Part shown: piece after piece, positions 1 to 9,274 of the stretch
How the letters are laid out: the number at the start of each line of letters is the position of its first letter
Position numbering within the stretch: the first letter of the stretch is position 1
Notes under the pieces: model-generated
Database searches by the model: none
What the model was told of the DNA's origin: nothing
What the model saw: the letters and a program-made list of their open reading frames with translations, nothing else
Source of the DNA: CAZHBA01 sp964530225
GTDB taxonomy: Bacteria > Pseudomonadota > Alphaproteobacteria > UBA6615
Direction of reading: 5' to 3'
DNA: 36,978 nt
Assembly: GCA_964530225.1 (NCBI GenBank)
Contig: CAZHBA010000069.1
Coordinates: 1-36,978, forward strand
Program-made: the position numbers and the translations under genes

Positions 1-747
1 TAGAATGTCGGCGATCTTATGCGAGGCGCGGATGCCGAACGGCGAGCCGATTAACGCGCCGAGGGCGAGCCCGGCGAACGCTGGCAGATAGAGATATCCG
101 ATCGACAGCGCCGGCAGACCAGCTTCGTTGAAGCCGCCATAGACGTAGCCGGCAGTGGCGGCCACCCCGAGCAGACCGGCGAGCGCCGAACAGGTCGCCG
201 CCACGATTGGCATGGCGCAACGCGCGCCGCGTAGATAGGGGCCGATGATGACCGCCGGACCGGGTCCGAGCAGCGCGCCGGTTATGCCGGTGACAGTGCC
301 ATGGGTCCACAGGCCAGGGCCGCGGATGCCGGTCAGGTCGCCGCCGCCGTTATGGGCCGTCTCGTGCTTCTGGAAGATGCCGCGCACGATGGCCAGCGTG
401 ACGAAACCGATGAAGATGATCTTCAACGCGATACCGGGTAAGGCGTCGCCGACCAATGCGCCCCCAACTGCGCCAGCCATGATAAACGGCACAAACCGGA
501 ATACGAGCGGCAAATGCAGATCGCCGACGCGGAACCGCAGCGCAGTGACATAGACCGATGTCGTTGCCATCACCGCCAATGCCGTACCGGCGGTCAGGTG
601 CATGACCTGGCTGTCGGCGACGCCCTGCAGCGGTAGCGCGATGATCAGTGCCGGTGTGGCGGTGAAGGCGCCGCCAACGCCGAACAGGCCGGACACGAAC
701 CCGACCAACAGGCCGGTGGCCACATAAATCGCCACGGCTTCGAGCAC
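1..747 (-). CDS. Sulfite exporter TauE/SafE family permease (3' end outside window)
   Basis: A hydrophobic integral inner-membrane protein. 249 codons are visible, so only the extreme C-terminus can be missing, because family members are usually 240-270 residues. The two internal repeats typical of TauE/SafE are seen: GLFGVGGAF near residue 20 and a second glycine/proline-rich segment (GALLGPGPAVIIGP) near residue 160. The family exports or imports small sulfur- or carbon-containing anions such as sulfite, sulfoacetate or glyoxylate; the substrate cannot be read here. The GTG start at 745-747 is chosen because GGGAG lies 9 bases upstream and the N-terminus then begins directly with the first membrane helix. 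No partner gene for sulfonate metabolism lies next to it inside the window. Confidence 0.85.
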   Translation of the reverse strand, partial: MLEAVAIYVATGLLVGFVSGLFGVGGAFTATPALIIALPLQGVADSQVMHLTAGTALAVMATTSVYVTALRFRVGDLHLPLVFRFVPFIMAGAVGGALVGDALPGIALKIIFIGFVTLAIVRGIFQKHETAHNGGGDLTGIRGPGLWTHGTVTGITGALLGPGPAVIIGPYLRGARCAMPIVAATCSALAGLLGVAATAGYVYGGFNEAGLPALSIGYLYLPAFAGLALGALIGSPFGIRASHKIADIL

Positions 748-856
748 GCGGATGGTCTCCCTAGTAAATATCGCGTCGCTGCGGGGTGGGACGGCACATT
801 GCCCGGAGTCGTCAGGACTGGCAATGGAAGAGGGGCGTTATGCGGGCTGTTGCCAC

Positions 857-1423
857 TTAACCGCCGACCTTCAGCGTAATTCCTTCACCGTGGCAGAACG
901 TGCCCGGCTGGTCGGGAACGCCGTATTCGACATCGATCGACAGTTCGCTGCCCACGACCCGTCCAGCGATCCACTGAAAAATCTGTGTGCCAGATTCGTG
1001 CCGCCTTAAGGGTAATCGACCACCGAAGGTGCCATCGTCGGCCACCGGCCAGTCGAAATTGGCACCTTCGGCGGCCATGCCGCTAATCCGCCCGTCCTGG
1101 AGCCGGCCAAGGAAAGAGCCATAGAACGGAAAGGTACAGCCTCGCGGGCCGACCCAGCCACTGAACGGTCGCGACGGTCGCTCTGCTGGGGTAGCGTCAG
1201 GGCTCGCCGTTGCTGGGTCGATCTGCATTTTCGGCAGCGGCATGATTTGGCGGTTTTTCCCCATGCCCTCGACCGGGCCCGACAGCACGCCCTGGGGCTC
1301 CTGCTTTGTTTGTTTGTCCTGGGCAGTAGCGGGGAGGGTGCTGCCGATGACGAGCACGGACACCAGCAGGCCGGCGGCCAGCGCGCGGCGATATCTGCTG
1401 GTTCTGGCGATTGTTGGATTCAT
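857..1423 (-). CDS. Hypothetical secreted protein
   Basis: A 188-residue protein I do not recognise. The N-terminus is a classic Sec signal: basic residues (RTSRYRR), a hydrophobic core (LAAGLLVSVLVIGSTL) and a probable cleavage after PATA, just before QDKQ. A proline/alanine-rich linker (about residues 60-85) follows. The globular part has SGWVGPRGCTFPFYGSF, repeated glycine/aspartate turns and a second cysteine near the C-terminus (TFCHGEG). The two cysteines could form a periplasmic disulfide. Alternating hydrophobic strands suggest a small beta-rich domain. It lies 109 bases upstream of the TauE start on the same strand and diverges from gor. Function unknown; probably periplasmic. Confidence 0.6.
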   Translation of the reverse strand: MNPTIARTSRYRRALAAGLLVSVLVIGSTLPATAQDKQTKQEPQGVLSGPVEGMGKNRQIMPLPKMQIDPATASPDATPAERPSRPFSGWVGPRGCTFPFYGSFLGRLQDGRISGMAAEGANFDWPVADDGTFGGRLPLRRHESGTQIFQWIAGRVVGSELSIDVEYGVPDQPGTFCHGEGITLKVGG

Positions 1424-1530
1424 GGGCTCGCCGACTATTTGATATTTGTTGTCGAGGGGCTAAGTAACCCCTACGAGGTAAGTTCTACGCGAATCACCCT
1501 CAATATCAACTTCCAAGAGGCGCGAAACCC

Positions 1531-2907
1531 TTGTCCGACTACGATTACGACCTGTTTGTCATTGGCGCTGGCTCCGGCGGGGTCCGCGCCGCCAGATTTT
1601 CGGCCAATTATGGCGCTCGCGTGGCGATCGCCGAGGATATGTTCATGGGCGGCACCTGCGTCAATGTTGGCTGCATTCCGAAAAAATTGTTTGTCTACGC
1701 TGCGCACTTCCATGACGATTTCGCCGATTCCGCCGCTTTCGGCTGGGCCGCCGAGGCTAAGGGCTTCGACTGGCGCACTCTAGTTGACAATAAAGATTAT
1801 GAAATTAAGCGCCTCAACGGTATCTACGAGCGCTTGCTGGACAATTCCGGCGTCGAGATTGTCCATGGTCGCGCCACGCTGGCCGACGCCCATACGGTCG
1901 ACGTAGCCGGCAAGCAGTACACGGCACAGAACATCCTGGTGGCGACCGGCAGCTGGCCTGTGGTGCCCGACATTCCTGGCAAGGAACACATCGTCACCTC
2001 GACCGAGGCGTTCTATCTGGAGGAACTGCCCAAGCGCGCGATCATCGTCGGCGGCGGCTATATCGCCGTCGAGTTTGCCGGCATCTTCAACGGGCTCGGC
2101 GTCGAGACGACGCAACTATATCGTGGGCCACTGTTCTTGCGCGGCTTCGACCAGGATGTACGCCAGCATTTGGCCGGCGAGATAGCCAAGTCGGGTATTG
2201 ACCTCAAATTCTCTACCAATGTCGCCTCGATCGAGAGAATCGCCGCCGGGCTTACCGTGACGCTGGAGGACGGTTTGGTTATCGAGACCGACCTCATCAT
2301 GTATGCCACCGGGCGGGCGCCGAAAGTGGCCGGCATCGGCCTCGAAGCGGTCGGAGTAGAACAAGCCGACAACGGCGCTATCGTCGTCGACGATTATTTT
2401 AAGTCCTCGGTGGATTCGATCTATGCGCTCGGCGATGTCGTCGACCATTTACAGCTCACCCCAGTGGCACTGGCCCAGGGCATGGCCATCGCCAAGACGC
2501 TGTTCCGCAACGAACCGACGAAGGTCGATTACGAGTATATCGCCACCGCTGTGTTCAGCCAGCCGCCGGTCGGCACCGTCGGCCTGACGGAAGAGGAGGC
2601 ACGCGAGCGCCATGGCGATGTCGCTATCTTTCGCTCGACCTTCCGGGCGCTGAAACACACACTCACCGGGCGCGATGCGCAGACCATGATGAAGATTATC
2701 GTCGACAAGAAGACCGACCGGGTGTTGGGCGTGCATATGGTCGGCGAAGATGCTGGCGAAATTTTGCAGGGCATCGCCGTGGCGCTGAAGGCAGGGGCCA
2801 CCAAGGCGGTGTTCGATGCCACTATCGGCATCCACCCGACCGCGGCCGAAGAGTTTGTCACCATGCGCGAGCCAGTGCCGGAGCTGGTCGCCGAAGCGGC
2901 GGAGTAG
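1531..2907 (+). CDS. gor: Glutathione-disulfide reductase
   Basis: A flavoprotein that reduces glutathione disulfide with NADPH in the cytoplasm. At 458 residues it has the family length. FAD-binding GxGxxG is at residues 12-17, the redox-active disulfide GTCVNVGCIPKK has C43 and C48, a central GGGYIAVEFAG motif forms the NAD(P) fold and is followed by the arginine-containing loop (QLYRG) expected for NADPH, and the C-terminal catalytic pair HPTAAEE has H435 and E440. The start is TTG at 1531, with AGAGG about 10 bases upstream; no ATG stands before the FAD motif, so the rare start is well supported. Wording of the disulfide motif favours glutathione reductase over dihydrolipoamide dehydrogenase or mercuric reductase. 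The monothiol glutaredoxin elsewhere in the window would use its product. Confidence 0.93.
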   Translation: MSDYDYDLFVIGAGSGGVRAARFSANYGARVAIAEDMFMGGTCVNVGCIPKKLFVYAAHFHDDFADSAAFGWAAEAKGFDWRTLVDNKDYEIKRLNGIYERLLDNSGVEIVHGRATLADAHTVDVAGKQYTAQNILVATGSWPVVPDIPGKEHIVTSTEAFYLEELPKRAIIVGGGYIAVEFAGIFNGLGVETTQLYRGPLFLRGFDQDVRQHLAGEIAKSGIDLKFSTNVASIERIAAGLTVTLEDGLVIETDLIMYATGRAPKVAGIGLEAVGVEQADNGAIVVDDYFKSSVDSIYALGDVVDHLQLTPVALAQGMAIAKTLFRNEPTKVDYEYIATAVFSQPPVGTVGLTEEEARERHGDVAIFRSTFRALKHTLTGRDAQTMMKIIVDKKTDRVLGVHMVGEDAGEILQGIAVALKAGATKAVFDATIGIHPTAAEEFVTMREPVPELVAEAAE

Positions 2908-3077
2908 CTGGTCTTCGGCTCCCTTGGTTAACGCTAATGCGTTGAAACTTTATGGTTTTTAGTGGTACCCGGGCCCCAATAGGCGTATACGCAGGCTCCG
3001 CGTGGCGGACGTAACAGGATTTTCGAGTTAATATGGAAGAGAAGGGTGCCTCGGCTTGGTGCCCAGAGGAGAGGGAT

Positions 3078-4469
3078 ATGTCCACAGCCTGGCAGTTGGA
3101 CAACTGGCGCGGCCGGGAGATCCGTCAGGTGCCCGAATATAACGATGCGGATAAGCTGGCCGGGGCCGAAGAGACCCTGCGGGCCTCGCCGCCGTTGGTG
3201 TTCGCCGGCGAAGCACGCACTTTGCGCAACCATTTGGCGCGGGTTGCCAGTGGCGACGCCTTCCTGTTGCAGGGTGGCGACTGCGCCGAGAGCTTCGCCG
3301 AGTTTCACGCCGACAATATCCGCGACACCTTCAAGGTGCTACTACAGATGGCCGTGGCGCTGACCTTTGGCGCCTCGTGTCCAGTGGTCAAGGTGGGCCG
3401 CTTGGCCGGTCAGTTTGCCAAGCCGCGCTCGGCGCCGACCGAGACCGTTGGTGATGTCGAGCTGCCGAGCTACCGCGGCGACATCGTCAACGACATGGCG
3501 TTCACGGCGCAAGCGCGAGAGCCCGACCCCGAGCGCATGGTGCGCGCCTACAACCAGGCCGCGGCGACGCTCAACCTGCTACGCGCCTTCGCCCAGGGCG
3601 GTTTCGCCGACCTGCACCAACTGCACCGCTGGAACCTAGATTTCGTCAAGGAGAGCCAGCAGGGCGAGCGCTACGAGGAAATGGCGACGCGCATCGACGA
3701 AACGTTGGGCTTCATGGCGGCGTGCGGGCTGACCAGCGAGTCGATCCCGCAACTGCGTGAGACCGACTTCTACACCAGCCACGAGGCGCTACTCTTGGTC
3801 TACGAGCAGGCGCTAACCCGCCAGGACAGTCTCACCGGACGCTGGTACGACACCTCGGCGCATATGTTGTGGATTGGCGATCGTACGCGCCAGCCCGACG
3901 GCGCCCATGTGGAATATCTGCGCGGCGTCGAGAACCCGCTAGGCCTCAAATGCGGCCCGTCGTTGGGCACCGACGATTTGCTGCGCCTGATCGACACCCT
4001 CAACCCGGACAACGAAGCCGGCCGTCTGACGCTGATCTGCCGCATGGGTGCCGATAATGTCGGCGAGCATCTGCCGGGTCTGATCCGCGCCGTCGAGCGT
4101 GAGGGGCGCAGCGTCGTGTGGTCGTGTGATCCCATGCACGGCAACACCGTCAAGGCCTCGACCGGCTACAAGACCCGTCCGTTCGATTTGATTCTCGGTG
4201 AGGTCGACGCCTTTTTCGATGTTCACCGTGCCGAGGGCACCTATGCCGGCGGCGTGCATTTCGAGATGACCGGCCAGGACGTTACCGAGTGCATCGGCGG
4301 CGCCCAGGCGATCACCGAGGAGGCACTGTCGGACCGCTATCACACCCATTGCGATCCGCGGCTCAACGCTCACCAGTCGCTCGAACTGGCCTTCCAGATC
4401 GCCGAGCGCCTGAAGCGTCACCGCGACACCGACGCCGTCAACGGTACCGGCAAGGCTGCGGCACAGTAG
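3078..4469 (+). CDS. Class II 3-deoxy-7-phosphoheptulonate (DAHP) synthase
   Basis: First step of the shikimate pathway: phosphoenolpyruvate plus erythrose 4-phosphate gives DAHP. At 463 residues it matches the plant/mycobacterial-type class II family. Recognisable blocks are LLQGGDCAESF near residue 75, the arginine-rich SFRGD-like segment LPSYRGDIVND, HMLWIGDRTRQ, NPLGLKCGPS, the metal/substrate site VWSCDPMHGNT and GGVHFEMTGQDVTECIGG. A longer frame opens at 3033, but the ATG at 3078 is preferred: AGGAGAGGG sits just ahead of it, and the protein then begins STAWQLDNWRGR, usual for the family. A 170-base leader separates it from gor. No feedback-regulatory domain is visible. Confidence 0.93.
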   Translation: MSTAWQLDNWRGREIRQVPEYNDADKLAGAEETLRASPPLVFAGEARTLRNHLARVASGDAFLLQGGDCAESFAEFHADNIRDTFKVLLQMAVALTFGASCPVVKVGRLAGQFAKPRSAPTETVGDVELPSYRGDIVNDMAFTAQAREPDPERMVRAYNQAAATLNLLRAFAQGGFADLHQLHRWNLDFVKESQQGERYEEMATRIDETLGFMAACGLTSESIPQLRETDFYTSHEALLLVYEQALTRQDSLTGRWYDTSAHMLWIGDRTRQPDGAHVEYLRGVENPLGLKCGPSLGTDDLLRLIDTLNPDNEAGRLTLICRMGADNVGEHLPGLIRAVEREGRSVVWSCDPMHGNTVKASTGYKTRPFDLILGEVDAFFDVHRAEGTYAGGVHFEMTGQDVTECIGGAQAITEEALSDRYHTHCDPRLNAHQSLELAFQIAERLKRHRDTDAVNGTGKAAAQ

Positions 4470-4552
4470 CGCCGCGGCGACGACGTCAGCTCGCCAAAGA
4501 TCGAAAGTCTTTGGCTCAAAAGCCGCCGGCGAGGTATGCATTACAGAGATAG

Positions 4553-4582
4553 GCTCATCCTTCGACAGTCTCAGGAAGAGGG
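4553..4582. repeat. Degenerate copy of REP-like palindromic element (copy D)
   Basis: The segment reads CTCATCCTTCGA, a short spacer, then CTCAGGAAGAGG. It matches the two arms of the better preserved element at 7657-7713, with several mismatches. It lies in the spacer between the convergent DAHP synthase and MFS genes, where such hairpins may help end transcription from both sides. Confidence 0.45.
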
Positions 4583-4593
4583 ACTTGGGCCGT

Positions 4594-5799
4594 TTACTCC
4601 GCTGCTGTCAGGCGTGCGGTCAGCCGGCTCAACACCGTCTCGTTGCCCTGATCGGGGTCGCGGGGGACGAGTTGGGCCAGCAGCAAGCTTACCGCTGCCA
4701 GGCCGGCGCCGGTGTAGAACACGGCGCTGGGGTTGATCAGCCAGATGAGCCCGAAGCTGGCGGGTACGATGATTGCGGCGGTGTGATTGATCGAGAAGGC
4801 GATGCCCGAGGTCGGCGCGATATCGCGCGGGTCTGCGATCTTGCCGAAATAGGTCCTCAACGCCATCGCCATGGCGAAAAACAGATGGTCGGCGATGTAG
4901 AGCCCGCCGGCGATCCACACATTTTCCACCAATCCGTAGGCGACGAAGATGCCGATCAGGCCGATATATTCCAGGGTCAGCGAACGGCGTTCGCCGAAAT
5001 GGGCGATGAAGCGGCCGATTCGCGGCGCCAAAAACGTGTTGATGATGTGGTTGATCAGCAGTAGCAGGGTGAGGTTTGCCGCTGACAGACCAAACTTTTC
5101 CACCATCAAAAAGACGGCGAAGACGATGAATATCTGCCGCCGGGCCCCGTTGATGAAGGTCAGCAGGTAGAACAGCCAGTAGCGTCGGCGCAGGAACAGT
5201 TCGCGCCGTTGCTCGTTTTCCACCTTGAAGCGGGGGAAGGCCAAAGCGACGATCACCGCGACTACCGCCGTCGAGCCGCCTGCAATGGCGTAGAGGATGG
5301 CGAAATCGAACTCGAGTACCTGCAACCCCAGCCAGGTCAGTGCGAAGGTGATGATCGAGGCAAAACTGGAGGCCGATATCATGCGGCCGATGACGATCGG
5401 CGCCTGGTCGCGGCTCGACCATTGCAGAGCCAGGCTCTGGGTCGCGGTTTCGAAATAGTGGAAGCCGGTTGACATGATAAGTGTTGTCACCAGCAGGCCA
5501 AAGAAGCTGGGGAACAGGCCGGTCAGCGCGATCCCGGCGCTCATCACCAGAAGCATAACGATGGCTAGGGTTTGCTCACGCAGGAAGAACAGTAGGGCGA
5601 CGAAGGTAAAGGCGAGAAAGCCCGGAATCTCGCGCACCGACTGAAGAATACCTATATCGGCTCCATCGAAGGCGGCGCGTTCGATGACGAAATTGTTGAT
5701 CAACGCCATCCACGTCGACAGGCTTAGCGGCCATGCCGCGGCCATCACTAGCAACAGGACTTCCGGGCGGTGCCAGCCGGTTTGGTGCTCGATGTTCAT
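4594..5799 (-). CDS. Major facilitator superfamily transporter
   Basis: An inner-membrane protein of 401 residues with about twelve hydrophobic helices in two blocks of six and a charged central loop (FPRFKVENEQRRELFLRRRYW, roughly residues 190-215). The A-like loop between helices 2 and 3 of each half is recognisable but degenerate (second half: RIGRFIAHFGERRSLT). Substrate cannot be inferred. It runs convergent to the DAHP synthase and divergent from nadE, which starts 117 bases away, so that spacer should hold two promoters. The ATG at 5799 has AGG and AAG purine stretches 8-15 bases upstream. A generic MFS assignment is secure, the specific role unknown. Confidence 0.8.
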   Translation of the reverse strand: MNIEHQTGWHRPEVLLLVMAAAWPLSLSTWMALINNFVIERAAFDGADIGILQSVREIPGFLAFTFVALLFFLREQTLAIVMLLVMSAGIALTGLFPSFFGLLVTTLIMSTGFHYFETATQSLALQWSSRDQAPIVIGRMISASSFASIITFALTWLGLQVLEFDFAILYAIAGGSTAVVAVIVALAFPRFKVENEQRRELFLRRRYWLFYLLTFINGARRQIFIVFAVFLMVEKFGLSAANLTLLLLINHIINTFLAPRIGRFIAHFGERRSLTLEYIGLIGIFVAYGLVENVWIAGGLYIADHLFFAMAMALRTYFGKIADPRDIAPTSGIAFSINHTAAIIVPASFGLIWLINPSAVFYTGAGLAAVSLLLAQLVPRDPDQGNETVLSRLTARLTAAE

Positions 5800-5916
5800 G
5801 CTTTGGCTTACCTGTTAAAGATCGCTGCGCTGGCCGTCTATCGAAATCGGCTGCGATGATTGACAGCGCTTAACAACGAGACATAGGGTCGCCGCCGTTC
5901 AAAGGAAAAATTGTAG

Positions 5917-7587
5917 ATGACAGATTCATTAACCATCGCGCTAGCGCAGCTAAATCCGACGGTTGGCGACATCGACGGCAATGTCGCCCGTATTCGCGCC
6001 GCGCGGCTGGCGGCGGGCGCGGATGGGGCCGATCTGGTGGTTGGCACCGAGCTCTGCGTATCGGGTTATCCGCCAGAGGACCTGGTCCTAAAGAACGCCT
6101 TCCTCGAAGCGGTGCGCGCCGGCGTCGAGGTGCTGGCCGAGGAGACTGCCGACGGCGGGCCGGGGCTGATCGTCGGTGCGCCGTGGCTCGACGGCGATGG
6201 TAAGCGTTACAACACCGCTCTAGTGCTCGATGGCGGCAAGATCGTCACCCGTCGCGACAAATACGATCTGCCTAATTACGGCGTGTTTGACGAGAAGCGC
6301 GTGTTCGATGCCGGCGCACCATCGGGTCCGGTGAATTTCCGCGGCGCGCGGCTGGGGCTCGCTGTTTGCGAGGATATGTGGACACCGGATGTTTCCGAAA
6401 CGCTGGTGGAATCGGGTGCCGAGATTCTGGTCTTTATTAACGGCAGCCCCTACGAACGCGACAAAGTCGACGTGCGCCTTAACCTGGCCGTCGCTCGGGT
6501 CACCGAAACCGGCCTGCCGCTAATCTACGTGAACCAGGCCGGTGGCCAGGACGAACTGGTGTTCGATGGCGGTTCGTTCATCCTCAACAGCGACCGCAAG
6601 ATGGCTGCGGCCTTGCCCCAATTCGTCGGAAGCGTGGCGGTCACAAGGTGGCAGCGTGGCAACGGCCAAGCGCCTTGGCATTGCGCGGAGGGCGAGCTGA
6701 TTCCCCAGATCGAGGGCAGCGAGCGCATTTACCAGGCGATGGTTCTGGGCCTGCGCGACTACGTCAACAAGAACGGTTTTCCCGGCGTCGTGCTCGGCCT
6801 ATCGGGCGGCATCGATTCCGGCCTCACGGCAGTTGTGGCGGTCGACGCGCTGGGCCACGAACGGGTGCATTGCGTGATGATGCCGTCACCGTTCACCAGC
6901 AAGGAGAGCCTCGATGACGCAAAGGAACTAGCTGGCCGCCTGGAGGTGCGCCTCGACAGCATCGGTATCGAACCGGCGATGGACGCTTTCGACGAGATGC
7001 TCAAGCAGGGCCTCAACGAACCTTCGTCGGGGGTGACCAAGGAAAACATCCAGAGCCGGGCGCGCGGCGTGACCCTGATGGCGATCAGCAACACCACCGG
7101 CGATATGCTGGTGACCACCGGCAACAAGTCGGAAATGTCGGTCGGCTACGCGACTATCTACGGTGATATGGCCGGTGGCTATTCGGTACTGAAGGATGTT
7201 TACAAAACCGACGTGTTTAAGTTGTGCCACTGGCGCAACGATCATTATCCCACCGGCGTGTTCGGCCCGGTCAGCGGCCCCATCCCCGAACGCATGATCA
7301 CTAAGCCGCCGTCGGCAGAGTTGCGGCCGGACCAAAAGGACGAAGACTCGCTGCTGCCCTATGATGAGCTCGACGCCATTCTGCACGGCCTGATCGAAGA
7401 GGATCTGGGTGCCGAAGATCTGGCCGGCCGCGGTTTCGACGCGGACGTCGTGCAGCGCATCTGGCGGCTACTCGAGACGGCGGAATACAAGCGCCGCCAA
7501 GCGCCGCCGGGGGTGAAACTCACCAGCCGCGCCTTCGGCCGCGACCGCCGCTACCCCATTACCAATGCCTTCAAGGGTAAGGCTTAG
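5917..7587 (+). CDS. nadE: Glutamine-dependent NAD+ synthetase
   Basis: Last step of NAD biosynthesis: amidation of nicotinic acid adenine dinucleotide using ammonia released from glutamine. Two domains are visible in 556 residues. An N-terminal nitrilase-type glutaminase occupies about residues 5-265, with the triad E45, K115 and C151 (TELCVSG, RRDKYDLP, AVCEDMW). The C-terminal synthetase carries the ATP-pyrophosphatase loop SGGIDSG at 296-302 and the motifs TTGNKSE and YATIYGDMAGGYS. Start ATG at 5917 has AAAGGA 10 bases upstream and gives the normal N-terminus. It is followed by two palindromic repeat units before cysS; no other NAD gene is adjacent. Confidence 0.95.
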   Translation: MTDSLTIALAQLNPTVGDIDGNVARIRAARLAAGADGADLVVGTELCVSGYPPEDLVLKNAFLEAVRAGVEVLAEETADGGPGLIVGAPWLDGDGKRYNTALVLDGGKIVTRRDKYDLPNYGVFDEKRVFDAGAPSGPVNFRGARLGLAVCEDMWTPDVSETLVESGAEILVFINGSPYERDKVDVRLNLAVARVTETGLPLIYVNQAGGQDELVFDGGSFILNSDRKMAAALPQFVGSVAVTRWQRGNGQAPWHCAEGELIPQIEGSERIYQAMVLGLRDYVNKNGFPGVVLGLSGGIDSGLTAVVAVDALGHERVHCVMMPSPFTSKESLDDAKELAGRLEVRLDSIGIEPAMDAFDEMLKQGLNEPSSGVTKENIQSRARGVTLMAISNTTGDMLVTTGNKSEMSVGYATIYGDMAGGYSVLKDVYKTDVFKLCHWRNDHYPTGVFGPVSGPIPERMITKPPSAELRPDQKDEDSLLPYDELDAILHGLIEEDLGAEDLAGRGFDADVVQRIWRLLETAEYKRRQAPPGVKLTSRAFGRDRRYPITNAFKGKA

Positions 7588-7594
7588 CTATTGC

Positions 7595-7633
7595 CATGCT
7601 TCGAGACGTCGGCTTCACTGGCTCCTCTGCATG
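7595..7633. repeat. REP-like palindromic element, copy A
   Basis: Starts with CATGCTTCGAGACGTCG and ends CTCCTCTGCATG. The terminal arms CATGC and GCATG pair perfectly. The inside matches, with substitutions, the reverse complement of the element 24 bases downstream (copy B), so the two units face one another. It begins 8 bases after the nadE stop and could fold in the nadE transcript. Confidence 0.5.
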
Positions 7634-7656
7634 AGGTCTGTTGGTAGGGCGAATCT

Positions 7657-7713
7657 AAAAACTCCTTCATCCTGAGGAGGCGCGTAGCGACGTCTCGAAG
7701 GATGAGGAGTTTT
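7657..7713. repeat. REP-like palindromic element, copy B (terminator-like hairpin)
   Basis: Best preserved copy. The arms at 7661-7673 and 7699-7710 (ACTCCTTCATCCT and AGGATGAGGAGT) pair with a single bulged T, and flanking A and T runs extend the stem. The interior has GAGGCGCG and CGTCTCGAA, the layout common to short interspersed palindromes of alphaproteobacterial spacers. The stem followed by TTTT on the plus strand would also suit a rho-independent terminator for nadE. That function is inferred. Confidence 0.6.
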
Positions 7714-7883
7714 GGTTAACCTCCTGATTTGCCTTAATTTCCGTTCGGCGCTATACAGCTTGGTCATGGCGATTCGTTCCCATCGATGTTGCGCAACCGG
7801 CCGGCGAATTACCGGCTGAAGACGTTGCTGCTGCGCGGTTTCCGCACAGGCTTGCCGCGCAATTTGACCCTGGGAACCACCCA

Positions 7884-9233
7884 ATGACGCTCCAACTCCA
7901 TAATACGCTGATCCGCACGAAACAGGCTTTTGCACCGCTCGACGATAGCCATGTGCGCATGTATGTCTGTGGACCGACGGTCTATGACGATGTCCATATC
8001 GGCAATGCGCGGCCGCTGGTGGTGTTCGATGTGCTCTACCGGCTGCTTAGAAACAGCTATCCGCAAGCCAAGGTCACCTATGTGCGCAACATCACCGACG
8101 TTGACGACAAGATTATCGACCGGGCGGCGGAGATTGGCGAGACCATAGACGATCTAACCTGCCGCACCACCGAGCGCTTTCATTTGGCGACGGCGGCGTT
8201 GGGCTGCCTCGAACCCGACGTGGAGCCACGCGCCACCGACCACATAGCGGAAATGATCACGCTGATCGGCACCTTGATCGAAAAAGGCCACGCCTACGAA
8301 GCAGAAGGCGAAGTGTTATTCGACGTGCAGTCGATGCCCGATTACGGCAAATTGTCGGGACACAATCGCGACGAGATGATCGCTGGCGCGCGTGTCGAAG
8401 TGTCGAGCCACAAGCGCGATCCCGCCGATTTTATCCTGTGGAAACCCTCGATCGGTGATCAGCCCGGCTGGGACAGCCCGTGGGGCCACGGTCGGCCCGG
8501 CTGGCATATAGAATGCTCGGCGATGAGCGAGAAATATCTGGGCGAGCAGTTCGACATCCATGGCGGCGGCGTCGACTTGGTGTTTCCCCACCACGAAAAC
8601 GAGATCGCGCAGTCGGTGTGCGTTCATCCGCAAGCGCCGTTCGCGCGCTTCTGGGTGCACAATGGCTATCTGATGAGCGAAGGCGAGAAGATGTCGAAGT
8701 CGCTTGGCAACTTCTACACCGTCACCGAACTGCTCGACGAATTCTCCGGTGAAGCATTGCGCTTGGCGCTGCTCAAGACCCACTACCGCCAGCCGTTGGA
8801 TTTCACCAAGGACGGCGTGCGTGAGGCCAAAAGGGAGCTGGACGGATTTTATGGCGCGCTGCGTGACGGCGCGGACAGGCAAGACGGCAACGCATCTGAT
8901 CCGGTGCTGAGTGCACTGGCCGATGATCTAAATACCCCGGCTGCGCTAGCTGAGCTGCATGGGCTGTTGCGCCGCGTGAACACCGGCGATGCGCAAGCTT
9001 CGGAATTGCGGGTTGCCGGGGCGTTGCTTGGTTTACTCCAACAGGACGCAGATGCGTGGTTTCAGGGTGAGGGCGGCGACGTGGCGGAAATCGAAAATAT
9101 GATTGCCGCCCGCTACGCCGCGCGCTCAGTCAAGGATTTCGCCGAGGCTGACCGCATTCGCGACGAATTGTTGGCTGATGGCATCGTGCTCGAAGACGGC
9201 CTCGATGGCACAACTTGGCGGCGGGGGAGTTAG
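7884..9233 (+). CDS. cysS: Cysteine--tRNA ligase
   Basis: Charges tRNA-Cys with cysteine in the cytoplasm. A class I synthetase of 449 residues, the usual length. The zinc-ligand cysteine C29 lies in YVCGPTVYD, followed by the HIGH-type signature HIGNARP at 38-44. WHIECSAMS and DLVFPHHENEIAQS supply the remaining metal and substrate residues, and KMSKS is at 269-273. The C-terminal region with ARSVKDFAEADRIRDELLADGI and the closing GTTWRRG is characteristic of CysS. The start ATG at 7884 has only a weak GGGAA upstream. It follows nadE at 296 bases, separated by two palindromic repeats, so it is probably transcribed separately. Confidence 0.96.
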   Translation: MTLQLHNTLIRTKQAFAPLDDSHVRMYVCGPTVYDDVHIGNARPLVVFDVLYRLLRNSYPQAKVTYVRNITDVDDKIIDRAAEIGETIDDLTCRTTERFHLATAALGCLEPDVEPRATDHIAEMITLIGTLIEKGHAYEAEGEVLFDVQSMPDYGKLSGHNRDEMIAGARVEVSSHKRDPADFILWKPSIGDQPGWDSPWGHGRPGWHIECSAMSEKYLGEQFDIHGGGVDLVFPHHENEIAQSVCVHPQAPFARFWVHNGYLMSEGEKMSKSLGNFYTVTELLDEFSGEALRLALLKTHYRQPLDFTKDGVREAKRELDGFYGALRDGADRQDGNASDPVLSALADDLNTPAALAELHGLLRRVNTGDAQASELRVAGALLGLLQQDADAWFQGEGGDVAEIENMIAARYAARSVKDFAEADRIRDELLADGIVLEDGLDGTTWRRGS

Positions 9234-9274
9234 AGTGGTGTTGTTACATAAAATGGTCACCCCCACTCCATCTC

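Noticed and set aside
1780..2835. Several long antisense frames across gor
   Set aside because: They mirror the codon bias of gor, have no ribosome site or family pattern, and the sense frame is certain.
2964..2977. GGTACCCGGGCCCC, resembling a cloning polylinker
   Set aside because: Flanking sequence is ordinary genomic spacer with no vector-like context on either side; chance in GC-rich DNA.
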